Of a DNA stretch of 64,000 nucleotides, positions 50,808 through 60,282 are shown piece by piece. The stretch is from assembly GCF_018882365.1 (NCBI RefSeq), contig NZ_JACVOP010000003.1, positions 221,317 through 285,316 on the forward strand, written 5' to 3'. Source of the DNA: Polynucleobacter sp. 71A-WALBACH (GTDB lineage Bacteria > Pseudomonadota > Gammaproteobacteria > Burkholderiales > Burkholderiaceae). The notes under the pieces were generated by a model, which was given only the letters and a program-made list of their open reading frames with translations, did not search any database and was not told the DNA's origin. Numbering within the stretch: the stretch's first letter is position 1; each line of letters opens with the position of its first letter. The position numbers and the translations under genes are program-made.

Positions 50808-51026
50808 CTACTCAAATAAGCCCACAATGTTTTCATGCGCCCAATCCATTAAATCAGAGTTTTCATCTTTACTCAACTCAGCCATCAAGCCATCACTTAG
50901 AACAACGCCACCATCGCTCTTAACTAAAAAGGGAAGATTTTCGTAGGGATATTGCTTGTCATTGCCATATAAGTCATGAACTATATCTAGCAATCTTATA
51001 GCGTTTTCTGCGTGCTCTTCAGTCAT
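50808..51026 (-). CDS. Hypothetical acidic protein (72 aa)
   Basis: A 72-aa acidic protein lying opposite and between two winged-helix paralogues. No motif recognised. There is no good Shine-Dalgarno before ATG 51026. Even residue use and its closeness to the end of paralogue A suggest that it is real, but confidence is limited. Confidence 0.5.
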   Translation of the reverse strand: MTEEHAENAIRLLDIVHDLYGNDKQYPYENLPFLVKSDGGVVLSDGLMAELSKDENSDLMDWAHENIVGLFE

Positions 51027-51108
51027 AAGCTGTTTCTAAGTTATCTTATAAAAACTATAAAGTGAAATCAGTATATTTGAAGCTAGAAAGGTTTGCTGGA
51101 GGGGGCAA

Positions 51109-51432
51109 ATTAATATCAATAAGAAGCTATTAGCTTATATAAAATATCTTAGGCAGGAAGAGGCTATAAATGCGTTTTACGGCTTAGACAGCACTCAAAT
51201 TAAAGTTTTGAATGCCGTGGCCCTTCTTTGGAGCGATAAAAAAGATAGCAAGGTGGGTGATTTACTGGGGCTTGATAGTATTGCCTCCCCTGCCACCATT
51301 CATGCGGCACTTAAAAAATTAACTAGAAAAAATCTGATTCAATTTAGGCAAGCTACTGACAGTAGAGCTAGATATGTAGAACTTAGGGAATTGGGCTTAA
51401 AACGCTTTAACGATTTAGCCAAAGCAAAATAA
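51109..51432 (+). CDS. Small winged-helix protein, paralogue B (107 aa), AUU start proposed
   Basis: A member of the same family as paralogues A and C: LGLDSIASPATIHAALKKLTRKNLIQF matches the helix-turn-helix, with wing SRARYVEL. No ATG, GTG or TTG lies before TTG 51208, which would delete the conserved N-terminal helix and leave 74 aa. Upstream, in frame, is ATT at 51109, reading I-N-I-N-K-K, aligned with M-N-S-I-N-K of paralogue A. GGAGG lies six bases before it. Starting at ATT gives 107 aa, exactly the length of A. Real use of AUU is inference; the alternative is a mutated start. Confidence 0.7.
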   Translation: MNINKKLLAYIKYLRQEEAINAFYGLDSTQIKVLNAVALLWSDKKDSKVGDLLGLDSIASPATIHAALKKLTRKNLIQFRQATDSRARYVELRELGLKRFNDLAKAK

Positions 51433-51544
51433 CTCCTAAAGCAGCTCTCCGATGCCGAGCATCATGCTCTTTCGCATCTTCAGATCCTTTTACTATCTGA
51501 AGTGCTTTAATTCACCCATCCACTCAACCGACGGCTAATATCCT

Positions 51545-53074
51545 TCAGCGGGGATATACCGGAAACGAGGCATAGAATCGTTTCCCCGTGGGATCTAAAT
51601 ACGCGTTGATAGTAAATCCGGTAGCGTTGTTGATGACCGCAGCTCCCTGTAGTATTCCTATGGGCTGACCCTGACTATTCTTAGCTACAGGACCGTCAAT
51701 CTCGATGTAGGCTACATACGCACCATTTTGGATATTGTTCGTAATGGCAACAGTTTGATCAGAACTAGCAACTGTAAATGGCCCGACTGGATTATTCGTG
51801 GGATCGTTTCCCGGACCGCCAGGGTTATAGACTGGGGAATAGATACCAGAAGACGGCATGCGAATCGATACCAATCTAGCAATAGCAGCGCTATCACCTG
51901 ACAGAATGACATCGTACTGGTTGTCATGGTCTTCAACGTACGCCAAGTTGTAAGTCGACTGCGATGGGCCCGTATCTGCGATTCCTAGAACTTTCACATT
52001 ACCGTAGCCCGGAATGTTATAGGTAACACCCGACTGAGTAATCAGCACGGAATTACCATTAGCGTCCGTGGCATTAAGAATAAAGAACTTACCAAAATCC
52101 GTTGGCAGAATACTGCTAATCCCATCAGGTGAAAAACCTGCGCTGGTATAAATACGTAAGCGATACTGTGCCGACGCACCAAATAAATCAGCTCCACTAT
52201 TAGCATACGATGCTGTCAGCCATTGAGGGTTACTCTCACCAAGATCAGAAAATACATTGAGCTTGGCTGCAAGAATCCTTGGTCCATTTCCAGCGACATA
52301 GGGATTTTTACTCTCTACGCTCAGCCCGATGGCTGATACCAAGCCTCTTGGCGTTACAAATTTGAGCTCGGTCGGAGAGCTGACAATGCTTACAGATACC
52401 GGATACTCGGCACCTGGGTTGCCTGGCAGAATTCGATTCCCCCAGTAACCGGAAAGCACCACCGTTTGCCGCTCGTTATATTCCGTATTAGGTAAAAAGC
52501 TTGCTGTTAGCGGTGTAACTACAGCGCCAGTATTCATGGTTACCGAAAACGCAGCTGGTGATACTGAAGGTGGCCAAATCGGATGGCTAAATACCACGGG
52601 GATGGTATCGGCTGAGTTCGCTACCGCCTCGTAGGTATAGGTAAATCCCAGATCTCCTACAGCGGAATAGTAAGCACGTGAGGCAGCTTGTAGTGAAGGG
52701 TCTATCACTTCATACGCTACATTATTAGCATAAGCAGCCGCCTGCGCTGATGCACCAGTACCGTTTAGCCCGCGAATACCCATGTAGCCCTCAAAACCAT
52801 AATTGGCCGTAAGAATGGCCGGCGTTTCCGCGAAAAAGTCCGCACCATAAATAATGCTGGTATTGAGTGAACTGGATTTAGTTGTATTTACTGCCTTGTC
52901 TACTGCGATGTAATCGAGCAAAGGTGTGGCCAGCGCAGTGTAGGTGTTACTCGTATCCGGTGCTGTACTCGAAATCGAGGAATTGCTACCATTGCCACAG
53001 GCAACAAGAATAAATAATGACGCGGTCCACACGAAAACCAAACACCAATTAAAACCACAGTATTTACGCAACAT
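51545..53074 (-). CDS. Large exported lipoprotein, unknown function (509 aa)
   Basis: A 509-aa protein with signal peptide and lipobox (LVAC, Cys26). The mature part is Ser/Thr/Asn/Gly-rich beta-type sequence, suggesting an outer-membrane-anchored protein. No catalytic motif is recognised. It is monocistronic. Composition is normal for the window. Confidence 0.78.
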   Translation of the reverse strand: MLRKYCGFNWCLVFVWTASLFILVACGNGSNSSISSTAPDTSNTYTALATPLLDYIAVDKAVNTTKSSSLNTSIIYGADFFAETPAILTANYGFEGYMGIRGLNGTGASAQAAAYANNVAYEVIDPSLQAASRAYYSAVGDLGFTYTYEAVANSADTIPVVFSHPIWPPSVSPAAFSVTMNTGAVVTPLTASFLPNTEYNERQTVVLSGYWGNRILPGNPGAEYPVSVSIVSSPTELKFVTPRGLVSAIGLSVESKNPYVAGNGPRILAAKLNVFSDLGESNPQWLTASYANSGADLFGASAQYRLRIYTSAGFSPDGISSILPTDFGKFFILNATDANGNSVLITQSGVTYNIPGYGNVKVLGIADTGPSQSTYNLAYVEDHDNQYDVILSGDSAAIARLVSIRMPSSGIYSPVYNPGGPGNDPTNNPVGPFTVASSDQTVAITNNIQNGAYVAYIEIDGPVAKNSQGQPIGILQGAAVINNATGFTINAYLDPTGKRFYASFPVYPR

Positions 53075-53579
53075 TATTCCCGTCTTGACTGAGCTGAACT
53101 ATCAATTAAATTTCTATTAATTATATGGCTTGGGGGTGGCAATTGAGTCTATTTTTGGCCGAAGGCAGACGATTGCCTCACCCGCTTTTCGACAAATCGA
53201 TCTAACGATCATCAGGATCTAGTTAAGACTCAATAGGCAACTCCTTACTTGCAAAATTGCAAAAGCTTACTCAAAAACATCTTTAAATTAGTAGAGGGTC
53301 TTATGAGAAATAGCCTTATTTTTCATAAGGAATCCTTCCTACCTATGGCAGTCGTTAGCAACATCAATCTCTATTGTGTAAACCCTGTAGTGAAGTGGTT
53401 AAAACTTTATTTTCATGCCCCAGCGCATTGGCATCACCGATTTAAAACATCATCGCTTTATAGAACTCTCGCAAGCCTTTACAGGCAAACAACCCTTCTT
53501 TTGTCGTTGGATTATCGGTGCTGGAATAAGAGTATTTATTGATATTAATTATGATTTTTATACTAAAAAGTATTTTTTA

Positions 53580-53593
53580 TTGATAAATATCAA
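53580..53593. promoter_or_regulatory. FNR/Anr binding site
   Basis: TTGATAAATATCAA matches the FNR consensus TTGAT-N4-ATCAA in every conserved base. It is centred 38-42 bases before the likely transcription start of the FNR-type gene, the class II activation position. Confidence 0.82.
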
Positions 53594-53612
53594 TATATTA
53601 GGCAAGCGCTTT

Positions 53613-53618
53613 TGTAAT
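53613..53618 (+). promoter_or_regulatory. -10 box of the FNR-type regulator gene
   Basis: TGTAAT, one base from consensus, would start transcription about 53625-53628. There is no -35 hexamer at the proper distance; the FNR box takes its place. Confidence 0.5.
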
Positions 53619-53681
53619 CTGACCCTCCCCGCCTTAATTGAAATGCGACTTTTCACAAAGGCAACTATAAGAAGGTTTTAG

Positions 53682-54434
53682 ATGCAAACACATCAAATTG
53701 GTAGTTCAGCACATACATCCTCTTTTAGGCATAGGCAAATAAGTCCTTGTGTTGACTGTGTCTCTAGATCAACTTGCCTACATAAAAACCTCGATCTCAT
53801 GCAGTTAGAGAACTTGACGGGGCAATATGTAAAAAAAATAAAGATTAAATCGGGTGATCCTATTTTCCATAACGGTGACCCCATCCATGCGTTATATAAC
53901 GTGAGGGTGGGCTTTCTAAAGGTGGAATACAGTCTTCCCAATGGACATCATCAAGTCAATCATTTTGCCACTCAAGGCACCCTTGTTGGCACGGATGGAA
54001 TCGCCGATGGAAAACATCGCTTGGACGCTATAGCAATTACTGATGGAGAGCTATGTAGTATTGACTTTGTTCGCATCCAGTCTTTAATGAAAGCCGAGGC
54101 CGCTCTCCAAGAGGCGATCGGGCACTCTATGAGTAAAGAAATCAATCGCACCCAAGAGCATTTATTTTCCCTTGGGTCTCATTCTACAGAGCAAAAAATA
54201 GCTCACTTTCTCATTGACCTACATGACAAACTGGGTGAAACCTATTCAAGACTTGATTCCCTTCGGCTACCTATGAAGCGGGAGGACTTGAAAAGTTACC
54301 TAGGAATGACTAGCGAATCACTTAGCCGTGGACTTACCTCCCTCGAAAAAAATCATTATTTTCAAATAAGAAACCGTGAAATTAGCGCAATTGATTATGG
54401 AAAACTTCAACAACTACTAGAGTCCCCTAACTAG
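53682..54434 (+). CDS. fnr: FNR-family oxygen-responsive transcription regulator
   Basis: A 250-aa Crp/Fnr protein. Cys23-x2-Cys26-x5-Cys32 at the N-terminus and Cys125 (DGELCSID) match the four [4Fe-4S] ligands of FNR, so it should lose its cluster and DNA binding in oxygen. The cNMP-like beta-roll spans about 40-150. The recognition helix SESLSRGL has Glu212, Ser215 and Arg216, the TTGAT-reading set. It probably regulates its own promoter through the box at 53580. ATG 53682 follows AAGAAGG. Confidence 0.93.
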   Translation: MQTHQIGSSAHTSSFRHRQISPCVDCVSRSTCLHKNLDLMQLENLTGQYVKKIKIKSGDPIFHNGDPIHALYNVRVGFLKVEYSLPNGHHQVNHFATQGTLVGTDGIADGKHRLDAIAITDGELCSIDFVRIQSLMKAEAALQEAIGHSMSKEINRTQEHLFSLGSHSTEQKIAHFLIDLHDKLGETYSRLDSLRLPMKREDLKSYLGMTSESLSRGLTSLEKNHYFQIRNREISAIDYGKLQQLLESPN

Positions 54435-54467
54435 GGCATTTAATCCAACCATCAACTAAGGATAGAC

Positions 54468-54575
54468 ATGATTAATTTTTATTGTCCGATAGCTGACATT
54501 GCCTTACTTACCTCCCTCTCCTTAACCTTGCCCAAGGATCACTGGGGGCTTATTCTGGTGCAACATCTAGGCTAG
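54468..54575 (+). CDS. Possible small protein (35 aa)
   Basis: A 35-codon frame beginning ATG ATT AAT with AAGGA five bases upstream, 33 bases after the FNR gene. The product has a hydrophobic central stretch (about residues 8-22). It may be co-transcribed with the FNR gene. No family recognised, so confidence is low. Confidence 0.38.
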   Translation: MINFYCPIADIALLTSLSLTLPKDHWGLILVQHLG

Positions 54576-54703
54576 CCCCAGAGGCTCGAGTGAAACGAAA
54601 GAATGGTTGCTAGCTCCCAATCAGCCACAGTCTATTTATTCATATGATCCAGTTATACGATCTACATCAAGATTATTTCGTAGTTTGAGGGATATGCTCA
54701 CGC

Positions 54704-55021
54704 ATGAACATCAGCGCCTATACCCAATTCATTGCAAAAAATGAAAAAATTTGGATTGGGATACCATTTCGACATCGGCAGATTCTGCAAATGATTTATA
54801 AACAGGATTCTGAGGCTAAGTTACAGGTTAAAGATCTGCTGGCACTGAAAGAAATTGGTTCACAAGCTACGATACATTCAGTTATCTCCAAACTGGTCAC
54901 AGATAAATACCTCAAATTAACTCCTTCAAAAACAGATGCCCGAGTTAAGTTTGTTACTTTTGCACCTAAAGGCACTGCCATATTTTCAAAATTGGAAAAG
55001 CTTGCCAAAGAAAGCGCCTAA
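54704..55021 (+). CDS. Small winged-helix protein, paralogue C (105 aa)
   Basis: A 105-aa paralogue of A and B. QVKDLLALKEIGSQATIHSVISKLVTDKYLKL is nearly identical to A in its helix-turn-helix, and the wing is TDARVKFVTF. It lies downstream of the FNR gene. A GAGG is 13 bases before the ATG, too far to be ideal. Confidence 0.78.
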   Translation: MNISAYTQFIAKNEKIWIGIPFRHRQILQMIYKQDSEAKLQVKDLLALKEIGSQATIHSVISKLVTDKYLKLTPSKTDARVKFVTFAPKGTAIFSKLEKLAKESA

Positions 55022-55225
55022 ACCATTAGAAGTAAAGAGTTGGGGTACTAATGGAGATCCTTATGAGGAATAGCCTTGATTTACTGAAGATCTCTTAGGG
55101 AGCCAAGGCAGCCCTTCAAGCAATTGAAAAACCGCCCGAAGGCGGCTTGATTGGCATTAAAGTGAGAAAAGAAATTATCACGCAATGCGGATCTTGAGTT
55201 AACGCTCACCTGACCAAACATCAAC

Positions 55226-56194
55226 TCATTCGGTAGAGATTTGAGCTTGTGTTGCAATTTTCTGCAATTGTCCCGACTCTCTAAACACTCTAGCTCGATA
55301 TTGCGTGGGCGTTCCATACTCAGGATCAAAGCCACTCGCTATTAATGCATCTTTAGTCTCCTTTTGAGACATTACTTTTGCAATTGCAGTCTCAAGCTTA
55401 CGCTGAACTTGATCTGAAAGCCCTTGTGGACCCACTATCGCAAACCAAGTGCTCATATGAATGGATGGATAGCCACTTTCAATTGCGGTAGGAGTCGACT
55501 GCATTAATGGCGCCCGCTTCTCACTGGTAACGACAATTGCTTTAATTCTGCCACTCTTCAACTGGGGAACGGCAGCTACTACGGTATCGATCGATAACGG
55601 AATTTGCCCCCCAATTAAGTCACTCATTTCTGGCGCGCTACCCTTATAAGGGATATGTGTTAACTTGAGGCCTGTGGCGGCGTTAATCATCTCCCCAGCA
55701 AAGTGTGAGGTCGTCGCCGCACCAAAGGAGCCGTATGCTGAGATCTTCGGATTTGTTTTTGCTTCCGCAATCAGATCCTTTAAATTATTCGCCTTGACAG
55801 TTGTACTGTTAGCCAGCAAAACTAAACCCGTTGATCCCACAATCCCGAGTGGATCAAAGCTTGTCTGAGGGTTATAGGGCAACTTCTTCATGACCACCGC
55901 ATTTACAACATAAGTAGTTCCGGAAGACAGCAGCAATGTATATCCATCTGGCGAAGCCTTTGCGACAATCTCTGCTCCCAGCACGGTACCAGCACCAGGC
56001 TTATTATCAATAATGATTGCGGTCTTTAGCTCTTCACCAAGGGGCTTTGCCAAAATTCTAGCGATGACATCTGTGGATCCGCCTGGTGTAAATGGAATTA
56101 CCAACTTAATCGGTCGATCCGGATAAGACTGAGCTATTGCACTTGCTGATATCAAGGCCAGCACTGCAAATACTGATTTATTAAACAAACCCAT
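55226..56194 (-). CDS. Bug/TctC-type solute receptor
   Basis: A 322-aa periplasmic binding protein of the Bug family of tripartite tricarboxylate transporters. The signal peptide ends at AIAQ and is followed by SYPDRPIKLVIPFTPGGSTDVIAR, the conserved start. Family receptors bind carboxylates, amino acids and amides. It lies 21 bases downstream of the amidase, so its ligand may be the amide or acid handled there. No TctA/TctB membrane genes are in the window. Confidence 0.92.
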   Translation of the reverse strand: MGLFNKSVFAVLALISASAIAQSYPDRPIKLVIPFTPGGSTDVIARILAKPLGEELKTAIIIDNKPGAGTVLGAEIVAKASPDGYTLLLSSGTTYVVNAVVMKKLPYNPQTSFDPLGIVGSTGLVLLANSTTVKANNLKDLIAEAKTNPKISAYGSFGAATTSHFAGEMINAATGLKLTHIPYKGSAPEMSDLIGGQIPLSIDTVVAAVPQLKSGRIKAIVVTSEKRAPLMQSTPTAIESGYPSIHMSTWFAIVGPQGLSDQVQRKLETAIAKVMSQKETKDALIASGFDPEYGTPTQYRARVFRESGQLQKIATQAQISTE

Positions 56195-56215
56195 GGTGAT
56201 CCCCTTCTTTTTTAT

Positions 56216-57622
56216 CTATAGCGCCGGTCTAATTAAACCGACGGGATTAGCCGCTTCAAACTGCTTTGCAAATTCTAATAATTTTCTTTCCTGGCGATAT
56301 GGGCCGACTATTTGAATGCCGACTGGCAAACCATCATCACTAAAACCACATGGAATTGAAATCGCCGGATGTCCTGTGATCGTAATACGACATACTGATC
56401 GCATCCACTCAATATATGTACTCATCGCAGTACCATCAATTTCCATTGGATATTCCATATGAATATCAAAAGGGAGAACCTGCGTAGTTGGGCAGATTAG
56501 AAAATCATATTTCTTTAAAAATAGCTCCATCTTTAAAAACATAGCTGATCGAATTCGCTCGGCCCTAGCAATCTCCTCACCGCGAAGATTTAGACCAACA
56601 TCAATATTCCATACCACCGTATTTTTTAATAAATCACCTTTGCCCGCCCTCAAGGGGCCAAAGCTAGTCGCGAAGGCAACACCTCGCAAGACTTCAAAAG
56701 CGAAATCGGCATCCGTAAATTCAGGCTCCGCCTCTTCCACATAACAGCCAAGCGACTCAAAAATAGGCAAACTCCCTTGAATCACTTTTGATACCTGTGA
56801 CTCAAAAGGCAAGCCACCAATATCAGCACTAAATGCCAGCTTGATGCCCTTGGTTTCGATGTTATTTAATAAAGGCTCTACTTGAGAATCCGATGCCACG
56901 GAAAAGGGATCGCGTGAATCAGGCCCAGAGATGACCGACAAGTACAGCGCCACATCATCCACGGTTCTAGCCATAGGACCCGCTACACCTAAGGTGCCAA
57001 ATGAAAAACTAGATGGCACGACAGGCACTCGCCCTAAGGAGGGGCGCAACCCGACTACATTACAAAAACTTGCAGGATTTCGTAAAGAGCCTCCCATGTC
57101 CGATCCGTCGGCGAGGGGTACGAAACCCGCGGCCAAAGCAGCGGCAGCCCCACCACTACTGCCCCCTGCCGAAACCTCAAAGCGATATGGATTTTTTGTG
57201 GAACAAAAAATTTCATTAAAAGTATGCGATCCAGCACCAAATTCAGGCATATTCGTTTTGCCTAAGGTAATGGCACCAGCATCACGCTGCCTTGTAACAA
57301 TCAAGCTATCTTGAGTGGGGATGTTATTTTGGAAAGCCAGCGATCCATAAGTAGTGCGCATACCCTTGGTAGACACATTATCTTTATGCACTACAGGCAA
57401 TCCAAATAAGGGTCCCACGGGGGCACCAGAAGCTAATGTCACATCCGCATCTTTAGCGGACTGTCGCGCAGCCTCTAAATCCATCGTCACAATCGCATTA
57501 ATCGCGTGATTGTATTTATCAATTCGATCAATATGCGCATCCATCACCTCTAGCACGCTGAGTTTTTTAGTTTTAATGGCTTGCGCTAAGCTCGTTGCGC
57601 TTTGAAAAAAGATTTCACTCAT
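56216..57622 (-). CDS. Amidase signature family hydrolase
   Basis: A 468-aa Ser-cisSer-Lys amidase. Lys80 (VVHKDN), the GGSSGG motif (cis-Ser at 155/156) and nucleophile Ser179 (SDMGGSLRNPAS) are visible. It hydrolyses amides or related bonds. The substrate is unknown. It is in one unit with D-serine dehydratase upstream (8-base gap) and the Bug receptor downstream, hinting at catabolism of an amide or D-amino acid derivative. Confidence 0.92.
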   Translation of the reverse strand: MSEIFFQSATSLAQAIKTKKLSVLEVMDAHIDRIDKYNHAINAIVTMDLEAARQSAKDADVTLASGAPVGPLFGLPVVHKDNVSTKGMRTTYGSLAFQNNIPTQDSLIVTRQRDAGAITLGKTNMPEFGAGSHTFNEIFCSTKNPYRFEVSAGGSSGGAAAALAAGFVPLADGSDMGGSLRNPASFCNVVGLRPSLGRVPVVPSSFSFGTLGVAGPMARTVDDVALYLSVISGPDSRDPFSVASDSQVEPLLNNIETKGIKLAFSADIGGLPFESQVSKVIQGSLPIFESLGCYVEEAEPEFTDADFAFEVLRGVAFATSFGPLRAGKGDLLKNTVVWNIDVGLNLRGEEIARAERIRSAMFLKMELFLKKYDFLICPTTQVLPFDIHMEYPMEIDGTAMSTYIEWMRSVCRITITGHPAISIPCGFSDDGLPVGIQIVGPYRQERKLLEFAKQFEAANPVGLIRPAL

Positions 57623-57630
57623 ATAAATAG

Positions 57631-58893
57631 TTAACCAATAGAAGCACGTTGGAGAAAGGAGTTAAATTCTGACTCTGGTACTAGAGAGCCACCAGTTGTC
57701 CATACTATGTGATTGGCGCCAGGAATGCACAAAGGGCCACCTTTCAGCCAAAGCGGTCCAGCAAAGCCTGCCGCAGCCGATGGCTCAATATCCAAGCCCT
57801 CAGAACGATGCAATCTCGCCAAATCATCAAACATGGTCTGGTCGTCTACCGTATAAACGCCAGCCACAATGTTACGCATTGCTTGGGCAGCCAAAAGCGA
57901 TGCTCTGGGTACAGCCAATCCATCGGCTTCAGTGCGATTATGCAATCCAAAATCATAAACAGAGGGGTGCTCTCCATCGCCCGCTAACATTTGCACCAAA
58001 AAACAAGGGGATTGTGTGGGTTCAGCAAAGTAGCAGTACACATTCCTACCAAAGATTTGATTCAATCCCCAAGCTATTCCACTAGGCGCGCCGCCCACCC
58101 CGCAAGGAATGTAAACGATTAATGGGTGCTCGGCATCCACTACAAGCCCATACTCACGCAACTGCTCTTTAAAGTGAATGGCTGAAGCGGCGTACCCTAA
58201 AAATAAAGACAGAGATCTCTCGTCATCAACAAAATAGGCATTTGGATTTTGTGCAGCCATCGCACGACCAGCGCTAACCGCCTTTTCATAATCGCCGACA
58301 TGTTCAATAACTTGAACCCCCCGCTTACGTAAGCGCTCCTTCTTCCACTCTTTGGCATCGGCAGACATATGCACCACCGCCTTAAATCCCAGTGCCGCAG
58401 CCATCACCCCAATACTTAATCCTAAGTTACCAGTAGAGCCTACTGCCACCTCATAGTTGGAGAATAGATTACGCACTTCAGGGCTATTCAATGCACGATA
58501 GTCCTCGGACGCCTGAATCAAACCACTCTTCATGGCAAGATTTTCAGCAAACTCAAGCACCTCATGAAAACCTCCCCTAGCCTTAATGGACCCCGCTACT
58601 GGAAGTGTATGGTCTGCCTTAATCCAGAGACGCCCACATTCAACTGGAAAATCGATAGCAGCTTGCATATGAGGAGCAGGCAATAGATCGGACTCAATTT
58701 GACCAGCCGTACTAACTAACTCTGGAAATAAATTGGCAAGCAAGGGGGCGAATCGCAAAAATCGATCTTGGGCAGAATGCATATCAGCCAAGCCAAGCGA
58801 TAAACCAGATGCAATCTCATGATTAGAAAGACGCTGAGCATTCTCCCAGAGTACTGGTTGGGCGTTTCCTATCAAGGAATGAAGAGAGTCCAT
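57631..58893 (-). CDS. dsdA: D-serine ammonia-lyase
   Basis: A 420-aa PLP enzyme converting D-serine to pyruvate and ammonia. Lys104 in [12 protein letters not shown] is the Schiff-base residue; [12 protein letters not shown] is the phosphate-binding loop. Length is slightly less than E. coli DsdA (442). It is the first gene of a likely dsdA-amidase-Bug operon. Confidence 0.92.
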   Translation of the reverse strand: MDSLHSLIGNAQPVLWENAQRLSNHEIASGLSLGLADMHSAQDRFLRFAPLLANLFPELVSTAGQIESDLLPAPHMQAAIDFPVECGRLWIKADHTLPVAGSIKARGGFHEVLEFAENLAMKSGLIQASEDYRALNSPEVRNLFSNYEVAVGSTGNLGLSIGVMAAALGFKAVVHMSADAKEWKKERLRKRGVQVIEHVGDYEKAVSAGRAMAAQNPNAYFVDDERSLSLFLGYAASAIHFKEQLREYGLVVDAEHPLIVYIPCGVGGAPSGIAWGLNQIFGRNVYCYFAEPTQSPCFLVQMLAGDGEHPSVYDFGLHNRTEADGLAVPRASLLAAQAMRNIVAGVYTVDDQTMFDDLARLHRSEGLDIEPSAAAGFAGPLWLKGGPLCIPGANHIVWTTGGSLVPESEFNSFLQRASIG

Positions 58894-58925
58894 TGGGTAA
58901 TTTTAGCAACTTAATATAACCATTC

Positions 58926-59483
58926 TTATGAACTCGCAATCATCTCCACGATGATTGCAGAAGTTAATAGGAAATTGAGCACGGTCGCAATCACTAAGAT
59001 TTTTCGGGACCTTGTAAAAAAAGCAGTCATAGCCAGAATGATTAATATCATTGATGCAGGGTTGGAAGAGGGAGGTAGTTCTGCCAAGTACCAATTAAAT
59101 GGGTAAGCTAAAAAGGCGTAAAGAGCTAAAAATGGTAATGCCCAACGACCATCATTTCGAAACCAGCTACTTAAATCCCCGCCAGCCTGAGACTCAGAAA
59201 TTGGCAAAATTAAGGCTGCTGCAAAAAATAGGGTTATGACAAAACCCAGTAGCAATAAAAAAATACCGAAATTCCACTTAACAACAATAGCTTCCAATTC
59301 AACAAAATTCCAAGAAAATTGAAGTAATAAAAAGAAAATATTGAAAGCCCACACAAAAGGAATCCAATCGAGTCGGACCTGTCTGCGTGAGACGCATGCC
59401 TGAACAACCGACATGATGATCCTTGTCATCCCTAACGCAACAATAATTCCTAGTGCACTCTGTGTCCACTGAAATGAATGCAT
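58926..59483 (-). CDS. Hypothetical membrane protein (185 aa)
   Basis: A 185-aa protein with at least five hydrophobic segments (about 8-25, 45-62, 72-95, 112-130, 140-180). No family recognised. It lies between dsdA and leuD on the same strand, 148 bases from leuD, so may be separately expressed. Confidence 0.7.
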   Translation of the reverse strand: MHSFQWTQSALGIIVALGMTRIIMSVVQACVSRRQVRLDWIPFVWAFNIFFLLLQFSWNFVELEAIVVKWNFGIFLLLLGFVITLFFAAALILPISESQAGGDLSSWFRNDGRWALPFLALYAFLAYPFNWYLAELPPSSNPASMILIILAMTAFFTRSRKILVIATVLNFLLTSAIIVEMIASS

Positions 59484-59631
59484 GTTTGCCGCCTTAAAGA
59501 AGTTGATTATTCATCCACTTAGTTTAATCATATTCCAACTGATTTAAATATTTATCAGGAAATAGCTGTAGCACATGCACATTAGCATGATATTTTTTTA
59601 ATTCATATTTAAATACTAAGAAGACACCAGA

Positions 59632-60282
59632 TTAGCGCAGCGAATTCAATCTATCAGTGGTCACTCGTGCAATATCTTTAACCCAAGGCTGCGCCTTCCA
59701 GTGTTGCTGAGAAAACGCATTGATCTGAGATTGATATTTCAAGGTAAGACCAATAACATCCAGGCCTTCAAGGAACATACGGTGATGCCTTGCTGACATG
59801 GTGAATTTAAATTCATGCTTTTGGGTGTGGACCGTTAAATTCTTAATGTCGATGTCGATGCTGATCGGTGCACTATTGTCGTCCGCCTCTTTCATCAAGG
59901 CCTGCACTTCGTCTTCAGGCAAAACCACCAACAATAAGCCATTACCCATTGCATTGGAATAAAAAATCTCTGCAAAGCTAGAAGCAATTACCGCCTTAAA
60001 GCCAAACTGCTGCATTCCCCAAACAGCATGTTCACGACTAGAACCGCAGCCATAGTTGGGCCCTGCAATCAATACATCAGTTGACGCATATGCCGCTTGA
60101 TTCAAAAAGAAGTCAGGCTTCGCTTTACCATTCTCATCAAAACGCAGGTCATAAAACAAACCTTCGGTTAAGCCAGACTTATCAATTCCGCGCAAGAACT
60201 GCTTTGGCATCACTTGATCAGTGTCAAAGTTAGCAATGCGCAATGGAGCAGCATGTCCGCTAATGTTGGATTGCTTATGCAT
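59632..60282 (-). CDS. leuD: LeuD-like dehydratase small subunit
   Basis: A 216-aa swivelling small subunit of an isopropylmalate-isomerase-type hydratase. NFDTDQVMPKQFLRG and GPNYGCGSSREHAVWG are the marker motifs. It overlaps leuC by eight bases. The C-terminal part is similar in pattern to LeuD, but the substrate may differ (see leuC). Confidence 0.9.
   Translation of the reverse strand: MHKQSNISGHAAPLRIANFDTDQVMPKQFLRGIDKSGLTEGLFYDLRFDENGKAKPDFFLNQAAYASTDVLIAGPNYGCGSSREHAVWGMQQFGFKAVIASSFAEIFYSNAMGNGLLLVVLPEDEVQALMKEADDNSAPISIDIDIKNLTVHTQKHEFKFTMSARHHRMFLEGLDVIGLTLKYQSQINAFSQQHWKAQPWVKDIARVTTDRLNSLR

Larger units (their letters stand above)
53075..53681. other. 600-base gap upstream of the FNR gene
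   Basis: This stretch contains no gene I can support. Short open frames at 53249-53542 and 53415-53681 lack ribosome binding sites. The second has a protein-like start but no recognisable family, so a decayed gene is possible. The region also holds a 20-base segment (53301-53320) similar in 17 positions to 55061-55080, and the FNR box and -10 described below. Confidence 0.5.

Noticed and set aside
53249..53681. Two overlapping open frames (97 and 88 aa) upstream of the FNR gene
   Set aside because: No ribosome binding sites, AT-rich and odd residue use in the second half, and the region overlaps the FNR box and promoter.
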